NCBI GenBank assembly: GCA_922989275.2
Contig: OV277862.1
Coordinates: 66,663,832-66,727,831, forward strand
Direction of reading: 5' to 3'
Origin: Gari tellinella
Taxonomy: Eukaryota; Mollusca; Bivalvia; Cardiida; Psammobiidae
DNA: 64,000 nt
In this document: in pieces, positions 60,304 to 64,000 of the stretch
Layout: each line of letters opens with the position of its first letter
Numbering within the stretch: position 1 is the first letter of the stretch
The notes under the pieces: model-generated
Told to the model about the DNA's origin: nothing
Seen by the model: the letters and a program-made list of their open reading frames with translations, nothing else
Databases searched by the model: none
Made by a program: the position numbers and the translations under genes

Positions 60304-60669
60304 AGCTGCGTTGAAAATCTGCAATTTGTTAACGTCCCATCTTAACCCTCTAATATCCGCGGCAGGACTGAATTTCCCAGGTGAGCTATGCATATTCATG
60401 AGGCAAATGTGCCCACGAAGCAGTCACGTGGCCCTGACATTTATGAAATATACAAGAACTGGCTACTGTCAACCTGCAAGAAATCGATTCTGTTATACCA
60501 AGGCCTCTGTGTCCTTTTTTACGAAAGTTTAAAAGACCGAGTTCTGATTCCGTAAAACTTGTCCGCTATTTGTGGTTGAATGAATGCCAACGTTCAGACA
60601 TTGTCTTGCCTTATTTCTTTTCCAACGCAAGTTGTTACTGGTCTACTTATTGCAAATAATAGAACAATA
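60304..60669. promoter_or_regulatory. Possible bidirectional promoter between two divergent first exons
   Basis: A 366-bp gap separates two oppositely oriented signal-peptide exons. It is free of palindromic elements, unlike both sides. It holds a CACGTG E-box (60425-60430) and an octamer-like ATGCATATTCAT (60388-60399). No convincing TATA box or initiator can be assigned. The role is inferred from layout only. Confidence 0.35.
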
Positions 60670-60766
60670 ATGCAGAAAGCTGCTTTGTGCATTGTGTGTG
60701 CCTTTGTCATGCACTTTCTATACCCTGTAAAGTGTCAATTTTGTCTTAAACCTTACGTCGTCAAAG
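60670..60766 (+). CDS. Candidate first exon of a divergent + strand gene (signal peptide)
   Basis: ATG at 60670 opens MQKAALCIVCAFVMHFLYPV, then KCQFCLKPYVVK, followed by an AAAG/GTATGT donor at 60766/60767. The N-terminal 22 residues look like a cleavable signal peptide with a Cys-rich mature start. The frame also extends upstream to 60580, so another ATG is possible. No following exon (needing phase 1) was recognised before 64000. Product unknown. Head-to-head with exon 1 of the PKD1-like gene, 366 bp apart. Confidence 0.4.
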
Positions 60767-60965
60767 GTATGTCAAGCTGTCTTGGCGAACTTTTTAAAAT
60801 GTAGATGTTGAATGTTAACCTTATCACAGCTTTACCCCGAGTATAAATGTTATTACTGCCCTGCATTGAAAATGCAGAAGCCCTATATGAATCACATTGT
60901 CCGTCCGTACGTCCGTCCGTGCAGCTAACGTAGAATAAGGGGCCATTTTAGTGGAATTGGACATT

Positions 60966-61738
60966 ATAGCCTGCATTCTGCTTTACTGTCAACCTGCTTT
61001 AAGTGGTCACCTATATTCAAAACTTGACACAGGCTATGGGGTAATGGGTTAAAACTGTTTGCGAGCACTTGGCATTTAAAGAGTTTAAAGTCTTTCAATA
61101 ATGTAATAAATTTGAATAATTCATGCAAACAACTCCGAGTTTGTATACAATTTGATTGACAGCAAGGCGACATTTCCATGTTTAGCGAATAACTCCATTA
61201 AGAAGCTGCGCTATAAACAAACAGGGAGTAGAAGGTGCGGATGAAATTGAGGAGGGACCATACAATAAACGTGTTTATGCTTATTCAATTATGTCCATTG
61301 TAAACATGTTAGTACGTAATTATTTCTCAAAATTAGAATTGAAGATTATTGTGATGAAGAATTTGAAGCTGATCAGACAACGAGAACCCCCACTTTCGGG
61401 CCAAGCCCCTATCACTTATTTCACAATAGTCGTAAATATCTTTAAAATTACTTTCTACGCTTAGTTTAAACAAGAAAGCATACCTGTTTAACCCTTTACC
61501 CCATAGCTTGTTTCTAGTTTTGAAAAAAGGTTACCACTTAAAGCAGGTTGCAAGTAAAGCAGAATGCGCCATAAGGCGCAGTCTGCTTTACTTTCAGTCT
61601 GCTTTAAGCCTCCACTTGCTAGAATAAAGAAATATTCCTTATGATACATATTCATGCCGTATAAATTGGAACTATCTTTTTCAGTGTAGGAATAAATATA
61701 ATGTGCTAAAAAGGCGCTTCTATGAGGGAAAGGGTTAA
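60966..61738. mobile_element. Family G half-copy and full copy
   Basis: Half-copy 60966-61051 (TGCATTCTGCTTTACTGTCA to GGTAATGGGTTAA). Full copy 61488-61738 (TTAACCCTTTACCCCATAG to GAGGGAAAGGGTTAA; hairpin AATGCGCCATAAGGCGCA). Between them lies unremarkable sequence. Confidence 0.8.
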
Positions 61739-61739
61739 A

Positions 61740-62220
61740 GCCGATCATTTGCAAGGCACATATCTTTGTTAAACCATCTCCTCAAAGAGAGGAAGAATAT
61801 TAACATGATGATCAATCAAGAAAAGGTGCTCAATGTTTTTAAAAGAATGTTTTGATCAACTGCATGTAAATGAGAAGCTTTAAACAAGCCAAGTATACAA
61901 TACTAACAAATTCTTTATTATAATTTGATGAAACCCGTTCGCCAACCCACCAGTTTAACAAGACCACTATATAACAAGAGTGGTAAATTCTAACCCTAGA
62001 TTGTCTGTAATGATGTGCATCTGTGAATTGTTTTAAAAAATGTTATTTTCTTGACGCTTTAAAATTGATGATGTAATTGATAATACTGAAATATATATTA
62101 CAGATACAGTTACAGATCTTTACTCGGCATAAATAGCATAAGCATTTTCAGAGCCATCAATATACATGTACACTTCAATATCTGCATACGTTAAGAGCAC
62201 TAACATGGACAATTACAGCA
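61740..62220. other. No recognised feature
   Basis: AT-rich sequence downstream of the candidate + strand first exon; no exon with matching phase recognised. Confidence 0.45.
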
Positions 62221-62224
62221 GGTG

Positions 62225-62440
62225 TATTGCTCATTTACCCCTAAAACTTCAAATGAAAACTTCCAGTGTCCAATAAAGTTTAGTCCATTTTTACAGTTCA
62301 GGAGGGTGTTTTACAATATACTGCAAAATGTCGAAACATTGCAGAACCCGATCAGAGGGCTCCTAAAGGCCACGTTTACACTCCACAGGTACACTGTTAG
62401 CAAAGGATACATATACACGTGACTTGGATTAAAAGTGTTC
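62225..62440. mobile_element. Family B element, decayed
   Basis: CCCCTAAAACTTCAAATGAA, GATCAGAGGGCTCCTAAAGG, right arm missing. Confidence 0.6.
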
Positions 62441-62744
62441 AAGATGGTTATTTCTTCTTCCTGTGAACATGTCGTCTGCTTTGAAATTTTCGTCTGCATT
62501 TTATGACAAATTATTTATGTGCTCATTCTTATTGAATAATCTCTTTGGCGATTGTCAAACATGTTGAATCAAGATCAGATTCGATATTAAGCACCCTTTG
62601 ATCTGGATCAACTTGTTTGCAAATATCAGTCAAGTCGCGAATGAATATTTTTTGGTCATGTGACATATTCTTGACTGTTTCAAACATGAAATATCACATG
62701 CGGTATGATTGACGTTTGGTGCTATTCCTCTGATACATGTACAA

Positions 62745-63115
62745 CTACAGTCGAACTTCGATATCTTGAACTCGTTTAACTCGACTATCCGATAGTTCGA
62801 CATATGAACTGCATCATTTCATGCTCGATTAAGACGAACATACCCATATTTCAAAGTTAAAACGTTTTAACTTTGAAATACGGGTACGTTCGACAAAACC
62901 GACTTCGAGATATCGAAGTTCGACTGTACTATTTTCACAGCAAACAGTTTGGGACAAGACCCCGGCACCTGATCAGGTTACAAGCTGTTTTAGCTCAGAT
63001 TAAAATAAATTGTCAGTTGTTTCAATACATGTGTCATGTTCTACATTTTAATGCACTGCGTTTATGCATAGTTACGTTTGTAAAGCGGGGCAGAAAAACG
63101 TCTACCCCACTGGAA
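62745..63115. mobile_element. Family H then decayed family A
   Basis: H 62748-62928 with perfect inner palindrome TTTCAAAGTTAAAACGTTTT; A 62935-63115 (GCAAACAGTTTGGGACAAGA; GAAAAACGTCTACCCCACTG). Confidence 0.8.
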
Positions 63116-63834
63116 CCAGACATTCTGGGAAATTTGCATGTACATCAAACTAAATGTAAACTGCAATATCTCGACTGCCTGGCTATTTATACAAGTGAGA
63201 GACCAGTTACGATCCATTGATCTCTTTCATTGGAAATGGAGCAATGTTTTTCATTTGCAATTAGTTAAGATCCAGATCAAACACGGCATTACGCGGATAA
63301 AAACAGACATTCATTACAATATTTATTAAGTTAAAATTCAAATAATTTAATTTTTGGAACAGAAAAGCTGACATAAATTTGAAAACAGACGTTATAACGG
63401 CAGTGTAAAAGTTAACCCTTTTCCGGCTGTCAAATCGTCTGCTTTGAAAATTGTCGTCTGCCAAAACTTAAATTTAGATTTATGCTCTAATTTTGAATTA
63501 AAGAAACCCCAAAACGTACGTCAAACAGTTTGGATTCAGATCAAATGGAACATTCGAAAGACGGGGTAAATGTTCAGTGTACGACAAACAAATCTTGGTA
63601 AAAATGTCATTTTTTCTTCCGATTCTCCGTAGTTTTTTGAGAATACATGCATGCAAATATGAAGTTGGTGATATTATGCGTTGGTTGGTACTAATGTGAC
63701 CAATGAAATATACTTTAGTTTTTGGCCTCATTAAATTCTGCCTTTTTTGGTCTGTTCTCTTCGATGGTTTCATTCATTATTTAGTGGAGCTCCCTGTTCA
63801 ATTTTGTCTGAAAAAAGAAAGAATGCGAATAGAT
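63116..63834. other. Scraps of C/L-type elements
   Basis: Core-like GATCCAGATCAAACACGGCA at 63270 and TCAAACAGTTTGGATTCAGA at 63523; TTAACCCTTTTCCGGCTGTC at 63413. No gene recognised. Confidence 0.45.
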
Positions 63835-63987
63835 CTATAAACTGTTTAACTTTTGCATTTTGTAAACCGCTCTTTCGACTTTTTTGAAGTTCTCTCGCGT
63901 ATTTCTTTTTTTAGTTTCTTGTCCAATAGTCGCTTCAAAATCGGACCACGATAATTGCACTTTTTTCACATTGGCTGCTCGGACCAT
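63835..63987 (-). CDS. Candidate small ORF / exon at right edge
   Basis: Minus-strand ATG at 63987 preceded by an acceptor-like CTGTTTTTAG. It encodes MVRAANVKKVQLSWSDFEAT, then IGQETKKRNTRENFKKVERA and ends VYKMQKLNSL-stop (50 codons). A second acceptor-like tract (TTCTTTTTTCAG) follows at about 63810. The lysine-rich helical composition looks protein-like, but there is no family match. It could be an exon of a neighbouring minus-strand gene to the right, or chance. Confidence 0.25.
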   Translation of the reverse strand: MVRAANVKKVQLSWSDFEATIGQETKKRNTRENFKKVERAVYKMQKLNSL

Positions 63988-64000
63988 CTAAAAACAGTAC

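Noticed and set aside
58105..58302. + strand ORFs over 58.1-58.4 kb
   Set aside because: They run into a family E element; similar peptides arise from every E copy (for example RICALFGG).
23104..61738. Central hairpins interpreted as microRNA precursors
   Set aside because: Stems are parts of repeated mobile elements with many copies; no single-copy conserved hairpin was seen. Small-RNA data would be needed.

Overview
This is a eukaryotic, AT-rich, intron- and repeat-dense window. TACATGTA-type words are frequent, tRNA-derived SINE heads and LINE tails are present, and short palindromic DNA elements are everywhere. This fits a bivalve mollusc. A dreissenid-like mussel is only my guess, from the look of the palindromic GATCAGACGCCG repeats.

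One large minus-strand gene fills almost the whole window. I reconstructed 26 coding exons from 60303 down to 877. Every junction keeps the reading frame, giving about 2,001 residues before the gene leaves the left edge. It encodes a polycystin-1 family (PKD1-like) membrane protein: signal peptide (exon 1), PKD/Ig-like repeats in one 1.6-kb exon (exon 2), REJ region (exons 3 to about 9), GAIN-type stalk (about exons 10-18), a degenerate GPS followed by TM1 (exons 18-19), PLAT domain (exons 20-21), the conserved WLA and HLW/FTRVQR loops (exons 22-23) and TM2 to TM5 (exons 23-26). The six-TM channel-like C-terminus must lie beyond position 1. A second signal-peptide exon starts on the + strand at 60670, head-to-head with exon 1, so 60304-60669 may be a bidirectional promoter. 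Two further candidate exons (51334-51446 on +, 63835-63987 on -) are tentative.

The introns are packed with non-autonomous palindromic elements of about 150-350 bp. I sorted them by flanking sequence into families A to L. A: ends GGAGAAAACGTTATT, CCGGGTAACCCGG hairpin. B: ends GAACCCTAG and GGAGGAAAGAGTTAA, AGGGCTCCTTAAGGAGCCC hairpin. C: TTAACCCCTTCACTGCC, CCGCGTTACGCGG. D: TTAACCCTTAGCCTGCC, CCGAGTAACTCGG. E: CTCCCTCTCTACAACGAC, CCGCGTAACGCGG. F: ACCCATTTGTGCCCA, CCGCATTATGCGG. G: TTAACCCTTTACCCCATAG, AATGTGCCTTAAGGCACATT. H: CAGTCGAACTTCGATATCTC. I: GTCCAAGGTTATAAAGCG. J: GGGGCCCGTTTCATAAAAC. K: GTAAAACCTCTCTATAACG. L: AACCCTTTCACCGCCAAATT. Families A to F and L share a related central stem-loop (AAACAGTTTG, GATCAGACGCCG and complements) whose stem changes in a compensated way between families. 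Several copies are nested inside others at TTAA sites, and a large share sit within about 60 bp of exon ends.

Other structure: a 45-bp minisatellite at the acceptor of exon 22 that copies the splice acceptor in phase; a 106-bp satellite with alternating unit types (27.9-29.6 kb); 62-bp and 86-bp arrays (32-33.7 kb); a degenerate ~63-bp array (10 kb); a ~1.07-kb imperfect palindrome (45-46 kb); a TTAA-flanked ~925-bp TIR element (36.8-37.8 kb); a TA-flanked ~1.07-kb TIR element (55.7-56.8 kb); and truncated retroelement insertions with target-site duplications (2.1 and 47.2 kb). No complete transposase or reverse transcriptase gene, functional tRNA, rRNA or CRISPR array was seen.
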